Source: Patescibacteria group bacterium (GTDB lineage Bacteria > Patescibacteriota > Minisyncoccia > Phycocordibacterales > SIBU01). From it: 6,463 bases of DNA. Shown here one piece after another: positions 6,424 to 6,463 of this stretch. The DNA lies in contig JAGWZX010000039.1 of assembly GCA_018968805.1 (NCBI GenBank), positions 1 to 6,463 on the forward strand. Reading direction: 5' to 3'. The notes under the pieces were generated by a model that did not search any database, was not told the DNA's origin, and saw only the letters and a program-made list of their open reading frames with translations. The position numbers and the translations under genes were made by a program. Numbering within the stretch: position 1 is the first letter of the stretch; every line of letters begins with the position of its first letter.

Positions 6424-6463
6424 GGTTGGTCAAAAAGCCAAAAATCGTCATTGACCTTCTTGG

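Noticed and set aside
6451..6456. TTGACC as a -35 box for a downstream gene
   Set aside because: The window ends seven bases later, so no -10 can be examined.
6426..6463. Start of another plus-strand gene (TTG 6426, reading LVKKPKIVIDLL)
   Set aside because: The peptide looks plausible as an N-terminus, but there is no separate ribosome site, the frame is also open upstream through the hairpin, and only 12 codons are visible before the window ends.

Overview
The window reads as ordinary bacterial chromosome: compact genes, intergenic hairpins and sigma-70-like promoters. The style of the proteins (a membrane-anchored trypsin-fold protein with degraded catalytic residues, an enlarged TruD, a 260-residue orphan) fits Candidate Phyla Radiation/Patescibacteria, perhaps a Parcubacteria-like lineage. 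That placement is an inference from general resemblance, because no rRNA or other decisive marker is present.

Layout. 1-858 (+): 3' part of a gene for an anchored HtrA/trypsin-fold protein in which all three catalytic positions appear to be lost. 881-914: GC-rich hairpin, its likely terminator. 924-2393 (+): TruD-family tRNA pseudouridine synthase, with its catalytic motif intact and extra segments relative to E. coli TruD. 2399-2430: hairpin serving as a bidirectional terminator between truD and the convergent gene. 2453-3235 (-): a 260-residue soluble protein of no recognised family, with codon choice different from its neighbours. 3236-3662: a 427-base divergent control region. 3663-6368 (+): a complete ClpB-type Hsp100 ATPase. 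6387-6423: a perfect 17-bp hairpin after it.

The control region is the most unusual part. Two near-mirror-image sigma-70 promoters (each TTGACT, 17-bp spacer, extended -10) stand back to back, with -35 boxes only 7 bp apart that form a 6+6 palindrome. One points at the clp gene through a leader of about 127 nt; the other points at the orphan gene through a leader of about 220 nt. The orphan leader contains two perfect inverted-repeat blocks (23 bp and 18 bp, separated by unequal internal loops) enclosing a possible branched tip, ending shortly before a Shine-Dalgarno site. The arrangement suggests that the unknown protein and the Hsp100 machine are transcribed in competition or under one regulator, and that the unknown gene has a structured leader RNA.

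The Hsp100 protein combines a full-length ClpB-type middle domain with a ClpC-like insertion carrying an IGF tripeptide where ClpP-partner unfoldases have their ClpP-docking loop. No ClpP gene is visible here. Protein quality control links the Clp protein with the HtrA-fold protein loosely; nothing in the sequence ties truD to the others.
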